NCBI RefSeq assembly: GCF_900115185.1
Contig: NZ_FOVN01000001.1
Span: 992,001 to 1,056,000, forward strand
DNA length: 64,000 nt
Direction of reading: 5' to 3'
Source: Algorimicrobium echini
GTDB taxonomy: Bacteria > Bacteroidota > Bacteroidia > Flavobacteriales > Flavobacteriaceae
Position numbers and translations under genes: made by a program. This document shows positions 43,505 through 51,875 of the stretch, one piece after another. Under the pieces are notes generated by a model, which worked only from the letters and a program-made list of their open reading frames with translations, had not been told where the DNA came from and did no database searches. Within the stretch, counting starts at the first letter, position 1; every line of letters starts with the position of its first letter.

Positions 43505-44410
43505 ATGAATGAATCTTTACAGCTTATGAAAGAATCTATACAAGCCTATTGGGAGTCTTTCATTTTGGGCGTTCCTAAATTTATTTTGGCGTTATTAATG
43601 ATAATTGTTGGGTTTTTATTAGCCAATGCCATTTCTCGTTTATTTAAAAGAACCTACTTACTAAAAACGGAAGATCCATTAATGGTCAATTTTCTGTCTA
43701 AAACAGTTAAATTAGGTGTGTTAACTTTGGTGATTATGATGGCGTTAAAAGTAGCTGGGTTAGGAGGTATTGCTACTGGTTTACTTACTGCAGCTGGCGC
43801 CTCTGCCGTTATAATCGGTTTTGCTTTTAAGGATGTTGGTGAAAATTTTATTTCTGGTATTATTCTATCGTTTAACCGTCCGTTTAATGTTGATGATACA
43901 ATTATGGTAGATAATATTTTTGGTAAAATAAAATCTCTTGAATTCAGATATACCAAAGTAAAAACATTTGATGGTCGGGACGTATATATTCCAAATAGTG
44001 ATATTATAAAAAAAGCCGTCTATAATTATACAGAAGATGGCTATTTTAGATTGGATTTTATGGTAGGTATTGATTATGAAGATGATATTGATACAGCGAA
44101 ACACGTTATTTTAGAAACGGTAAGGAATTCAGAAGGCGTGTACGAAGATGAAGAGCATGAGTGTCTGGTTGTTGTAGAGTCTTTAGGCGTTAGTACCGTA
44201 AATTTAAAAATACTGTTTTGGACCAAAACTAAAGAATATAGAAAACGAGCTTTAGAAGTTAAAAGTAGTGTTGTAAGGAACGTGAAACAAGTTATTATGG
44301 AGAACGGCTTAAATATGCCAGCAGATATAACTGAAATTAAATTATATGGTTCGCAAACTAGTATACCTGTAACGGTAGATTATAAAAATACAGATAAAAA
44401 TAGCAAGTAA
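43505..44410 (+). CDS. small-conductance mechanosensitive channel (MscS family)
   Basis: 301 residues, close to E. coli MscS (286). It opens on membrane tension to release solutes during osmotic downshock. Three transmembrane helices (about 20-42, 63-85 and 92-120) end in the pore helix GLLTAAGASAVIIGFAFKDVGENFISGI, followed by FNRPFNVDDTIMVDNIFGKIKSLEFRYTKVKTFDGRDVYIPNS, the conserved beta-domain signature. The C-terminal alpha/beta domain is complete. It stands alone on the plus strand. Confidence 0.95.
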   Translation: MNESLQLMKESIQAYWESFILGVPKFILALLMIIVGFLLANAISRLFKRTYLLKTEDPLMVNFLSKTVKLGVLTLVIMMALKVAGLGGIATGLLTAAGASAVIIGFAFKDVGENFISGIILSFNRPFNVDDTIMVDNIFGKIKSLEFRYTKVKTFDGRDVYIPNSDIIKKAVYNYTEDGYFRLDFMVGIDYEDDIDTAKHVILETVRNSEGVYEDEEHECLVVVESLGVSTVNLKILFWTKTKEYRKRALEVKSSVVRNVKQVIMENGLNMPADITEIKLYGSQTSIPVTVDYKNTDKNSK

Positions 44411-44483
44411 ATGCCATACATCTACACGGGTTTAAAACTTTAGCTATTTTATGGGCAGTTTTTTATCAATTCATTTTAAATTG

Positions 44484-44491
44484 TATCTTTG
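44484..44491 (+). promoter_or_regulatory. -7 promoter element of the HupE/UreJ gene
   Basis: TATCTTTG (exact TAnnTTTG), 26 nt before the ATG at 44518. Confidence 0.5.
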
Positions 44492-44517
44492 AAAACACCC
44501 TAAAAACTACTTAAATA

Positions 44518-45108
44518 ATGCTTGAAAATTTTTGGTTTAATGTTGAATATGGTATCAATCACGTTTTAGATATCAACGCCTATGACCACGTGTTATTCCT
44601 TATTGTACTTACCGTTCCTTATTTATTTAATAACTGGAAACGCGTCCTACTTTTAGTTTCTATCTTTACATTAGGACATACATTGTCATTGGTGCTTGCG
44701 GCTTATGGTGTTGTGAGTGTTAATGGTGCTTTAGTAGAATTTTTAATTCCTATTACCATTTTAATTGTTGCCTTGTTTAATGTCTTTACCGCAGGAAAAG
44801 GTGCCCAAAAAGAAAAAATTGGGGTTCTGTTTTTCTCTACACTTTTTTTTGGACTCGTCCATGGATTAGGTTTTGCTAGAGAGTTTCAAATGATGGTCGG
44901 AAAATCTGATAATAAAATAATTACCTTATTAGAGTTTGCTTTGGGTATTGAAATAGCGCAAGTAATTATTGTGTTTGTTGTTTTGTTTCTCGGTTATATT
45001 ATGCAAACGGTTTTTCGTTTTTCAAAACGCGATTGGGTAATGGTTATTTCAGCAGTCGTTGTTGGTCTGGTAATTCCTATGATTTTAAATAGCGATTTTA
45101 TAGCTTAA
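44518..45108 (+). CDS. HupE/UreJ-family membrane protein
   Basis: 196 residues with about six membrane helices. The family signatures are YGINHVLDINAYDHVLFLIVL with His and Asp, LGHTLSLVLAAYG, and LFFGLVHGLGFARE. HupE/UreJ proteins are nickel or cobalt importers in some bacteria, but no hydrogenase or urease genes are in this window. The Bacteroidota members may transport another metal or ion, so the substrate is uncertain. Confidence 0.85.
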   Translation: MLENFWFNVEYGINHVLDINAYDHVLFLIVLTVPYLFNNWKRVLLLVSIFTLGHTLSLVLAAYGVVSVNGALVEFLIPITILIVALFNVFTAGKGAQKEKIGVLFFSTLFFGLVHGLGFAREFQMMVGKSDNKIITLLEFALGIEIAQVIIVFVVLFLGYIMQTVFRFSKRDWVMVISAVVVGLVIPMILNSDFIA

Positions 45109-45195
45109 CAGCTCGGTTTACCTAAAGTTTTCATAAATCTTTAATAGTCAGGTTGTAATTAAAATACGAAGCCACTATCTTCGTTATAAGTAAGT

Positions 45196-45636
45196 ATGTT
45201 TATGAAAGAGAAAAAACAACTTAAATATGATAAAGCATATTTAAGAATGGCTTCCGAATGGGGCAAATTATCCTATTGCAAACGCAAACAAGTTGGAGCT
45301 ATAATTGTAAAAGACAGAATGATAATTTCCGACGGCTATAACGGTACACCCACAGGTTTCGAAAATTTTTGTGAGGACGAAGAAGGTTACACCAAATGGT
45401 ATGTACTTCATGCAGAAGCGAATGCCATTTTAAAAGTAGCAGCCTCAACTCAATCTTGTATGGGAGCTACCCTTTATATTACACTTTCACCTTGTAAAGA
45501 ATGTAGTAAATTAATACACCAAGCTGGTATAACACGGGTGGTTTATAAAGATGCTTATAAAGATAATTCTGGTCTGCAATTTTTAGAAAAAGCAGGAATA
45601 GAACTAAAATTAATAACAGATTTACAAGCGGAATGA
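45196..45636 (+). CDS. deoxycytidylate (dCMP) deaminase
   Basis: 146 residues. It deaminates dCMP to dUMP for thymidylate synthesis. The zinc site is complete: His72 and Glu74 in LHAEANAIL, and Cys100 and Cys103 in SPCKECSKLI. KLSYCKRKQVGAIIVKD, ISDGYNGTPTG and EDEEGYTKWYVLHAEAN are typical dCMP-deaminase sequences rather than cytidine deaminase. An alternative ATG lies two codons in. It overlaps the S41 protease gene by 4 nt (ATGA). Confidence 0.9.
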   Translation: MFMKEKKQLKYDKAYLRMASEWGKLSYCKRKQVGAIIVKDRMIISDGYNGTPTGFENFCEDEEGYTKWYVLHAEANAILKVAASTQSCMGATLYITLSPCKECSKLIHQAGITRVVYKDAYKDNSGLQFLEKAGIELKLITDLQAE

Positions 45637-47222
45637 CATTTAAAAAGAAATATTTACCACTTTTATTAGGTCTCGGGATTGCGGCTGGAATTTTTATTGG
45701 TGGAAAATTAAATTTTTCTGACAAACCAGATCGCTTATTTAGTTCTAATAGTAAGAAAGAAAAGCTAAATAGACTCATTGATTATATTGATTATGAATAT
45801 GTAGACGATGTAAATACCGATAGCATTGTTGATGTTACGGTGAATGGAATATTAGAAAATTTAGACCCTCATTCTGTTTACATACCAAAGGCAGATATGC
45901 AACGGGTTACTGAAAACATGAAAGGCGATTTTGTAGGCATCGGAATTAGTTTTTATACCTATAATGATACCATAACCGTAATCCGAACCATAGAAGGGAG
46001 TCCAAGTGATAAGGTAGGAATTCAAGGAGGTGATAGGATTATAACCGCTGATGGCGATTCTATTTTTGGGAAAGATTTAAGTAATTCGGATATCATAAAG
46101 AAGTTAAAAGGACCTATTGATACCAAGGTGAAATTAGAAGTTTACCGTAAAGGCGAACCCAAACTCCTTACGTTTTCAGTAAAACGCGATCATATCCCTA
46201 TTCGTAGTGTGGATGCAGCTTATATGCTAACCGAAACATTAGGCTATATTAAAATTAATAGGTTTGCAGAGTCTACCTATAAAGAATTTAAAGAAGAGCT
46301 TCGTAATTTGAAAAAATCTGGAGTGGAGGATTTGGTGCTAGATTTACGCGGTAATCCAGGTGGCTTTTTAACGATTGCAGAAAAAATTGTGGATGAATTT
46401 TTGGAAGATGAAAAATTAATTCTATTCACTAAAAATAAGCGTGGTAATATTCAAAAAAGTTATGCTACTAGTAAAGGTGATTTTGAAACTAGCAAGGTTT
46501 ATGTGTTGATTGATGAAAATTCCGCATCAGCAAGCGAAATTGTAGCAGGAGCACTTCAAGATAACGATAGAGGTATTATAGTTGGAAGACGCTCCTATGG
46601 AAAAGGTTTGGTTCAACGCGAAATGAATTTAGGTGATGGTAGTGCTGTACGTTTAACTGTTTCAAGGTATTATACGCCAACAGGACGTTCCATACAACGC
46701 TCTTATGAAAACGGAAATAAAGATTATTATGATGATTATTTTGAGCGTTTGAGCAGTGGCGAATTTTTAGATCCCGAAAAAATTGAAGTGGCAGACTCTT
46801 TAAAATTTACCACTCCAAAAGGTAAAGTGGTCTATGGAGGAGGTGGAATTATTCCAGATGTTTTTGTGCCTTTAGATTTAAGTATGCAAAACGAAACTTT
46901 AACGTTTTTGCAACGTCGTGGTTTTGTTAGTAATTTCGTATTTGAAGAATTAGAGAAAAACAGACATGCTTATGATGATTTTTCTCGTAAGGACTTTATA
47001 AATAACTTTGAAGTAACAGACGATTTTGTCCTGGCCTTTCAGGATTATCTAAATGCAAAAACCAACGCCAATATAACCTTTGTAGCCTATAACGATGAAG
47101 TAAAGCAATACATTAAAGCTACCTTGGCATCTCAACTTTATAGTAAAGGTGCCTTTGAGGAGGTGCTCAATAAAAGCGATATTGTTATTGAGGAGGTTTT
47201 AAAATTGGATGCTGGGTTATAA
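45633..47222 (+). CDS. S41-family C-terminal processing protease (Ctp)
   Basis: 529 residues. A membrane-anchoring N-terminus (LPLLLGLGIAAGIFIGG) is followed by a short helical region, a PDZ domain at about 85-165 (GIGISFYTYNDTITVIRTIEGSPSDKVGIQGGDRII) and the S41 catalytic domain. The Ser is in VLIDENSASASEIVAGAL, with the Lys expected in RRSYGKGLVQ. A C-terminal helical extension ends the protein. Ctp proteases trim or degrade periplasmic proteins. It is translationally coupled to the dCMP deaminase gene. Confidence 0.94.
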   Translation: MTFKKKYLPLLLGLGIAAGIFIGGKLNFSDKPDRLFSSNSKKEKLNRLIDYIDYEYVDDVNTDSIVDVTVNGILENLDPHSVYIPKADMQRVTENMKGDFVGIGISFYTYNDTITVIRTIEGSPSDKVGIQGGDRIITADGDSIFGKDLSNSDIIKKLKGPIDTKVKLEVYRKGEPKLLTFSVKRDHIPIRSVDAAYMLTETLGYIKINRFAESTYKEFKEELRNLKKSGVEDLVLDLRGNPGGFLTIAEKIVDEFLEDEKLILFTKNKRGNIQKSYATSKGDFETSKVYVLIDENSASASEIVAGALQDNDRGIIVGRRSYGKGLVQREMNLGDGSAVRLTVSRYYTPTGRSIQRSYENGNKDYYDDYFERLSSGEFLDPEKIEVADSLKFTTPKGKVVYGGGGIIPDVFVPLDLSMQNETLTFLQRRGFVSNFVFEELEKNRHAYDDFSRKDFINNFEVTDDFVLAFQDYLNAKTNANITFVAYNDEVKQYIKATLASQLYSKGAFEEVLNKSDIVIEEVLKLDAGL

Positions 47223-47317
47223 GCGTTTTTGGTTCTTCATTTAAATTTCAAAGTTTCTAGTGTTGATTGTGAGTGGTTAAGTTATTTAACACAATAACAT
47301 AATAACTCATTTTGAAC

Positions 47318-47920
47318 TCAAACCTTATCATGAATTTTAACATGCTCCCCATGATTCCAAAGCGTTAAAATATCCGTTGCTACTTGGGCACCACTACCCG
47401 ATGCAATAGCAAATTGACTGCGCCAACCAGCAAGTGTTCCTGCTACATAAAGTCCGTTTTCTAATAAATGATTGTCGTTTTTCAGCCATATTCGTTCTTT
47501 TTCTATCTTGGCTCGTGGATGTGGCTCAACATACGATTCCAAACCAGAAATAGTTAGCAAATTAGTGTATCCAACAGCTACAACCACAATTTTAGAATGG
47601 TAAGTTGATTTGTTGGTTGTTACGGAAAAACCATCCGTTGTTTTACTTATAGTTTGGACTTTTTCGTGTTCAATACAATTTACATGTGGATATAAAAAAG
47701 TTAACTGTTCTTTTCCTGAAAGGAGAATATCAGCACCAGTAGTTCCAGGTTTTAATCCTAATACATTATTAAACAAAGCATTTTGTAAATGAGATGTTTT
47801 TTGATGTAGAATAATGCCTATGCGCTTATTGGCTGCAAAGGCTTGTTTTTTTGCCGAGCCTAGTACTAAAGCGCAGGACATTCCAGAAGCGCCACCACCA
47901 ATGATTAATGCATCAAACAT
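47318..47920 (-). CDS. FAD-dependent thioredoxin-reductase-like oxidoreductase (short form)
   Basis: 200 residues. The N-terminal dinucleotide-binding motif DALIIGGGASGMSCALVLG is intact, and the C-terminal FAD motif NGLYVAGTLAGWRSQFAIASGSGAQVATDIL resembles thioredoxin reductase. The central NAD(P)-binding domain and the redox CxxC of thioredoxin reductase are absent, so it is a flavoprotein without that activity. The substrate is unknown. It overlaps the upstream small gene by 1 nt (ATG/stop). Confidence 0.82.
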   Translation of the reverse strand: MFDALIIGGGASGMSCALVLGSAKKQAFAANKRIGIILHQKTSHLQNALFNNVLGLKPGTTGADILLSGKEQLTFLYPHVNCIEHEKVQTISKTTDGFSVTTNKSTYHSKIVVVAVGYTNLLTISGLESYVEPHPRAKIEKERIWLKNDNHLLENGLYVAGTLAGWRSQFAIASGSGAQVATDILTLWNHGEHVKIHDKV

Positions 47921-48123
47921 TAGTGGTTGTTTTTAGATTTCTGTTCAATTTTTTTGGAAACATTTAAAATTTGCAACAATATAACAGCGCAAAGCGATGC
48001 AAAAATGGTAATCATGGCAACCATACTTTCGCCTTCAAAAGGCGTGCTAAAATTAATTTTTGTTACATTAAATCCTATTAAAATAAGGGCTACAAGGGAT
48101 AGGATGAGAATGAGTATTTTCAT
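47920..48123 (-). CDS. small two-helix membrane protein
   Basis: 67 residues with two membrane helices (about 3-20 and 35-54) and a basic, Lys/Asn-rich C-terminus. I do not recognise a named family. Its stop overlaps the flavoprotein's start by 1 nt, so they are co-translated. The upstream 160 nt contain a pair of overlapping, mutually exclusive hairpins. Confidence 0.7.
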   Translation of the reverse strand: MKILILILSLVALILIGFNVTKINFSTPFEGESMVAMITIFASLCAVILLQILNVSKKIEQKSKNNH

Positions 48124-48152
48124 AATAAAAAAGTTTTTATTTTTAGATAGTA

Positions 48153-48187
48153 TTCTTTTGAAAAGGATTATTCAAAAGAAATAATCC
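48153..48187. repeat. two overlapping, mutually exclusive inverted repeats
   Basis: TTCTTTTGAA (48153-48162) is a perfect inverted copy of TTCAAAAGAA (48171-48180). GGATTATT (48165-48172) is a perfect inverted copy of AATAATCC (48180-48187). The arms overlap, so only one hairpin can form at a time. The region lies 30-64 nt upstream of the ATG of the 67-aa membrane-protein gene. Confidence 0.6.
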
Positions 48188-48270
48188 AAAATGATGATTA
48201 AATGACTCCTTTTTGCAAAATTAGCGCATTATTACTAAAATTACATCATTAAACTAACCGAAAGTTTCTC

Positions 48271-48278
48271 TATTTTTG
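48271..48278 (+). promoter_or_regulatory. -7 promoter element of the DUF3109 gene
   Basis: TATTTTTG (exact TAnnTTTG), with only 4 nt between it and the ATG at 48283; this predicts a leaderless mRNA. Confidence 0.6.
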
Positions 48279-48282
48279 CAGC

Positions 48283-48849
48283 ATGTTTCAATTAGGAAAA
48301 ACGATAGTTTCAGAAGATATTATTCAAAAGGATTTTGTCTGTAATCTATCAGCATGCAAAGGTGCTTGCTGTATAGATGGTGATGCAGGTGCACCACTTG
48401 AAGAGGCTGAAACCCAAATTTTACAAGATATTTACCCAAAAGTAAAACCTTTTTTACGTCAAGTTGGTATTGACGCCATTGAGGCACAAGGTACTTTTAT
48501 CACTACAGAAGATGGTGAATTGGAAACACCACTAATTAATGGAGCGGATTGTGCATATGTAACTTTTGATAAGAAAGGAACGGCTTTATGTGGTATAGAA
48601 GAAGCTTATAACCAAGGCGAAATAGATTGGAAGAAGCCAGTTTCATGCCATTTATATCCAGTACGTGTTAAGGATTACAGTGAGTTTTCTGCTGTAAATT
48701 ATAATAAATGGTACATTTGTGATGATGCATGTACCCTTGGAAAGGAACTTCAAGTGCCAATTTACAAGTTTGTTAAGCAGGGACTGATTAGGAAATTTGG
48801 TGAAGACTGGTACAAGGAACTAGAAAAAGTAGCCGAAAAACATTCTTGA
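48283..48849 (+). CDS. DUF3109 cysteine-cluster protein
   Basis: 188 residues. A Cys cluster CNLSACKGACCIDGDAGAP lies at about 21-40, with further Cys near residues 90 (GADCAYV), 103 (ALCGIE), 125 (VSCHLYP) and 147 and 151 (YICDDACT). The pattern is like YkgJ-type zinc/iron-chelating domains. The function is unknown, though a metal or Fe-S site is likely. Its stop is 3 nt from the convergent histidine kinase gene. An exact -7 box sits directly before the start codon. Confidence 0.87.
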   Translation: MFQLGKTIVSEDIIQKDFVCNLSACKGACCIDGDAGAPLEEAETQILQDIYPKVKPFLRQVGIDAIEAQGTFITTEDGELETPLINGADCAYVTFDKKGTALCGIEEAYNQGEIDWKKPVSCHLYPVRVKDYSEFSAVNYNKWYICDDACTLGKELQVPIYKFVKQGLIRKFGEDWYKELEKVAEKHS

Positions 48850-48852
48850 TAA

Positions 48853-50799
48853 TTATTTAATTGGAATGCTTAATACTACTTGTGTTCCCATTGCAATATT
48901 TTGGTCGTCATATAAATCAATTATTTCAATATGATAATCTTCTTTAAAATCTTTAGAGAAGTTTTCAAGGCGTGCTTTAGTAATATTTAAGCCTACGGAT
49001 TGTCGTTTTATTTTCTTTTCATTTCTAATTTTTTCAGAAGCCAAGCGTCCAATGCCATTATCTGTTATAGTAATTTCTACATGGCCATCTTGGGTTTTTT
49101 TAGCAACTAACTCAATTTTTTTATTTTGTGTTTTAGCTGATAAGCCATGCCAGATGGCATTTTCTAAAAAGGGTTGCAAAATAAGTGACGGAACTTTTAT
49201 GGAAGATGTATTTAAATTTTTATCAATGTTTTCTTGGTAATCAATTTCATTGGAAAATCTAATATTTTCAATATTCATGTAAAGTGACATGTTTTCAATT
49301 TCATCTTCTAGTGATATGTCTTTTTCGGTTGAAGCAATGAGGATCTTTCTAATTAATTTTGAAAACTTATTAAGATAATAAACTGCATTTTCCTTTTCAT
49401 TATTAATAATATAGAGTTTAATGGAGTTTAAAGAGTTGAAAATAAAATGCGGATTCATTTGATTTCGCAACATGTCCTGTTCTAAAGTCAGTATCTTTTT
49501 CTCATTTTTAAGTTGGCGTTGTCTGTAAAGCACGTATAGGGTTATGAATACCAAACTAGCGCCAAGCAAACTTAATAATAGGGTTCGTTTATTTTTTTCC
49601 AGCCGGAGTTTTACTATTTCATTTTCGCTTGCTAATTCCTTAATCTGATTATTTTTTTTCTCCGTTTCATATTTAATAATTAAATCGTTTACATATTGAA
49701 TGTTGCGTTCGTTGGTCAAACTTTCATCTAATGTAACATGTTTTCGGAAGGTGTCTAAAGCCTCATTATATTGTCCTGTTATCTCGTATATTTCTGATAA
49801 ATATTTATAAGCTTCAATTTCTGAAGACTTTAAGTTAAATTGTTTTGCTATTTCTAACCCATGAGTCAAATTTGTTTTGGCAGCATCCAAATTGTTAAGC
49901 TTTAATTCAGATAATCCGTAATTTACATAAGAAATGGCAATATAAAACTGATCGTTTTCTGCAATGGCGCGTTGTAAGGCATCCTTTATTATGGTGTTTG
50001 CTTCTTTAAATTTATTTTGATAGATGTAAACTTTTCCAATGCTATTAAAACAGATAACAATCCCTATTTCAGATTCAATTTGGTAATTATACTCCAAAGA
50101 TTTGTTGTAGTATTCCAATGCTTCTTTATACAAACCCGTTTTTTCTTTCGCATAACCTATGTTGTGATTGTTAATGGCTAAACCGAGCTTGTTGTCTAGT
50201 TCTTCCTCTATAGCTAATGATTTGTAGAACTGAATAAGCGCCAAATCATATTGCTTTAAGGCTAAATAAATATTTCCCATACTGTTTTGCGAAACAGCAA
50301 TACTCCGTTTTAATCCTAGGGTTTTATTTCGGGCATTTTCAGCTAAATCTAAAGCTTGCTTATGGTAGTCAAGAGCGGAACGAATAGCATCCATTCGTCT
50401 ATAAACAACGCCAAGCATGTTTAGACTAATAACTTCCATTTCAAGGTTCTTACTTTGTTTAGCTGTAGAAAGGGCTTTGGAGTATAAATCGATGGATTGG
50501 TCGTAATCTGAAATGTTCCTAAAACAATTTCCAAGTGAATTCAAAGCAAACCATTCGCCTTCCAAATAGTCTTCTTGGTGGCTTTTGTGTACTAAATATG
50601 AAAGTTTAATGGTGTCTGATTTCACCTTGTAAAAAACAGAATCCAAAATAGCAGGTTTATTTGGTCTCTCAATTAAAATGCTATCTACCTTTTTGTAAAA
50701 AGATTTTAAATCTAATTCTTGCGCTAAACCACTATAAGTGGTAAGAAAACAAAGCGCTATTAAAAAGGATAGCCTATAAAGCCTATTTTTGGTTTTCAT
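48853..50799 (-). CDS. TPR-containing LytS-type sensor histidine kinase
   Basis: 648 residues. A signal-like N-terminus (LSFLIALCFLTTYSGLAQ) leads to about seven TPR repeats in the periplasm (about 70-370), one transmembrane helix (about 405-424, LLLSLLGASLVFITLYVLY), a coiled coil, and a His_kinase/HATPase domain. The phospho-acceptor is His451 in NQMNPHFIFNSLNSIK. The ATP site has PSLILQPFLENAIWHGLS and ITDNGIGR. Such kinases pair with LytTR regulators, and the gene for one lies 6 nt upstream in the same operon. Confidence 0.93.
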   Translation of the reverse strand: MKTKNRLYRLSFLIALCFLTTYSGLAQELDLKSFYKKVDSILIERPNKPAILDSVFYKVKSDTIKLSYLVHKSHQEDYLEGEWFALNSLGNCFRNISDYDQSIDLYSKALSTAKQSKNLEMEVISLNMLGVVYRRMDAIRSALDYHKQALDLAENARNKTLGLKRSIAVSQNSMGNIYLALKQYDLALIQFYKSLAIEEELDNKLGLAINNHNIGYAKEKTGLYKEALEYYNKSLEYNYQIESEIGIVICFNSIGKVYIYQNKFKEANTIIKDALQRAIAENDQFYIAISYVNYGLSELKLNNLDAAKTNLTHGLEIAKQFNLKSSEIEAYKYLSEIYEITGQYNEALDTFRKHVTLDESLTNERNIQYVNDLIIKYETEKKNNQIKELASENEIVKLRLEKNKRTLLLSLLGASLVFITLYVLYRQRQLKNEKKILTLEQDMLRNQMNPHFIFNSLNSIKLYIINNEKENAVYYLNKFSKLIRKILIASTEKDISLEDEIENMSLYMNIENIRFSNEIDYQENIDKNLNTSSIKVPSLILQPFLENAIWHGLSAKTQNKKIELVAKKTQDGHVEITITDNGIGRLASEKIRNEKKIKRQSVGLNITKARLENFSKDFKEDYHIEIIDLYDDQNIAMGTQVVLSIPIK

Positions 50800-50805
50800 A
50801 CATGC

Positions 50806-51540
50806 TTAAACTTTATCTAGAAAATCAGATTTTCGTTGTCTGGCTACTGGAATTTTTTCATTGGTTTGCATAATAACATAGCCATCATTTTTTATGAATT
50901 CTTTAATTTTATTTAAATTTATAATGTATGAATTATGAATTCTGAAAAAATAATTTTCTGGCAAAAGTGCATTCACTTCTTTTAGTTTTTTGGTTACTAA
51001 AATCTTTTGATTATCAGCCATGACAAAGGTGCTGTAGTTGCCATCAGACTCGATATAAATAATATTATCCGTTTCTAAAAATATTAATTTACCATCAGTA
51101 TTTAACGTGATTTTCTTTTGATTAAAATTTTTATTGAAATTAATTAAAATCTCTTCAATTTTAGCAACTGGAAATGCGGACGTGTTATGTTTTTTTATTC
51201 TATTTAGCGTTTCTTTTAAATCATCAGAATCAATTGGTTTTAAAAGGTAATCTATTGCTTCATGTTTTAAAGCTTTTAATGCATATTCATTGTAAGCTGT
51301 CGTGATGACTACTGCAAAATCGGTTTCTGGTAGTTTGTCTAAAAACTGAAATCCGTCCATGGTAGGCATATTAATATCTAAAAAAACACAATCAGGTTTG
51401 TGCGTGTTTAGATAGCTAATAGCTTCTTCGGGTTTGTTAAAAGTCGCTATTATTTCTACTTCATCGCTAAAGTTTGTCAATTCCCATGACAAACTCTCAA
51501 TAGCTTTTTGCTCATCGTCTACAATTACGGCTCGTATCAT
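50806..51540 (-). CDS. LytTR-family response regulator
   Basis: 244 residues. A receiver domain (about 1-120) has the acidic pair Asp8-Asp9, phospho-acceptor Asp55 in CVFLDINMPTMDG and a Lys in YLLKPID. The LytTR DNA-binding domain (about 143-242) has IIYIESDGNYSTFVMADNQKILVTKKL and FFRIHNSYIINLNKI. It is cognate to the adjacent TPR histidine kinase; the target genes are not visible here. An exact TATATTTG element lies 5 nt before the ATG. Confidence 0.95.
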   Translation of the reverse strand: MIRAVIVDDEQKAIESLSWELTNFSDEVEIIATFNKPEEAISYLNTHKPDCVFLDINMPTMDGFQFLDKLPETDFAVVITTAYNEYALKALKHEAIDYLLKPIDSDDLKETLNRIKKHNTSAFPVAKIEEILINFNKNFNQKKITLNTDGKLIFLETDNIIYIESDGNYSTFVMADNQKILVTKKLKEVNALLPENYFFRIHNSYIINLNKIKEFIKNDGYVIMQTNEKIPVARQRKSDFLDKV

Positions 51541-51545
51541 AGTTT

Positions 51546-51553
51546 CAAATATA
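51546..51553 (-). promoter_or_regulatory. -7 promoter element of the LytTR-kinase operon
   Basis: On the minus strand this reads TATATTTG (exact TAnnTTTG), with 5 nt to the ATG at 51540, predicting a leaderless or nearly leaderless mRNA. Confidence 0.6.
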
Positions 51554-51655
51554 ATAATATATTGTTATTAAGAACTTTAATAATACATAAATGATGTTTG
51601 ATTTAACAGCATTGCCATGTTCATAAAGAAAAGTGTATTTTGAAAAACTTGATTT

Positions 51656-51784
51656 ATGCCAAATACACATAATTTATTACCAACTATACAAAAGGAGGTC
51701 TATTGTAGTAAGAAAAATGAGATATTAGCATTGCTATTAAATTATTATACGATTAAGCATTTATTAAAGGGTATGTGCTATTAA
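51656..51784 (+). CDS. possible small protein (42 aa)
   Basis: An ATG at 51656 opens 42 codons to TAA at 51784. The peptide has a Pro-containing N-terminus, KEVYCSKKNE in the middle, and an amphipathic/hydrophobic C-terminal stretch (ILALLLNYYTIKHLLKGMCY), with two Cys. A terminator hairpin begins 4 nt after the stop, which supports a dedicated transcript. A degenerate -7 element (TATTTTG) lies just upstream. I know no homologue, and it could instead be a small RNA. Confidence 0.4.
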   Translation: MPNTHNLLPTIQKEVYCSKKNEILALLLNYYTIKHLLKGMCY

Positions 51785-51788
51785 TCAA

Positions 51789-51817
51789 CAAAAAGCTAGA
51801 TTTTTTCTGGCTTTTTG
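51789..51817 (+). terminator. terminator directly after the 42-codon ORF
   Basis: CAAAAAGCTAGA (51789-51800) pairs over 12 positions, with one G-T, to TCTGGCTTTTTG (51806-51817). A T-rich stretch follows. It starts 4 nt past the ORF's stop. Confidence 0.65.
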
Positions 51818-51845
51818 ATTTTATTCTCATTAGTTAATTAGAAAT

Positions 51846-51875
51846 AAAAGAGCGGAATTTTCCGCTCTTTTTTTG
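51846..51875. terminator. strong hairpin terminator, orphan
   Basis: AAAAGAGCGGAA and TTCCGCTCTTTT form a 12-bp stem with a 2-nt nominal loop and a long T-tail on the plus strand. No gene directly precedes it other than the 42-codon ORF and its own hairpin. Confidence 0.75.

Noticed and set aside
47318-47920. Truncated thioredoxin reductase pseudogene
   Set aside because: Start, stop, FAD motif and terminal FAD-binding block are intact and it is coupled to the upstream gene, so it looks like a short functional flavoprotein.
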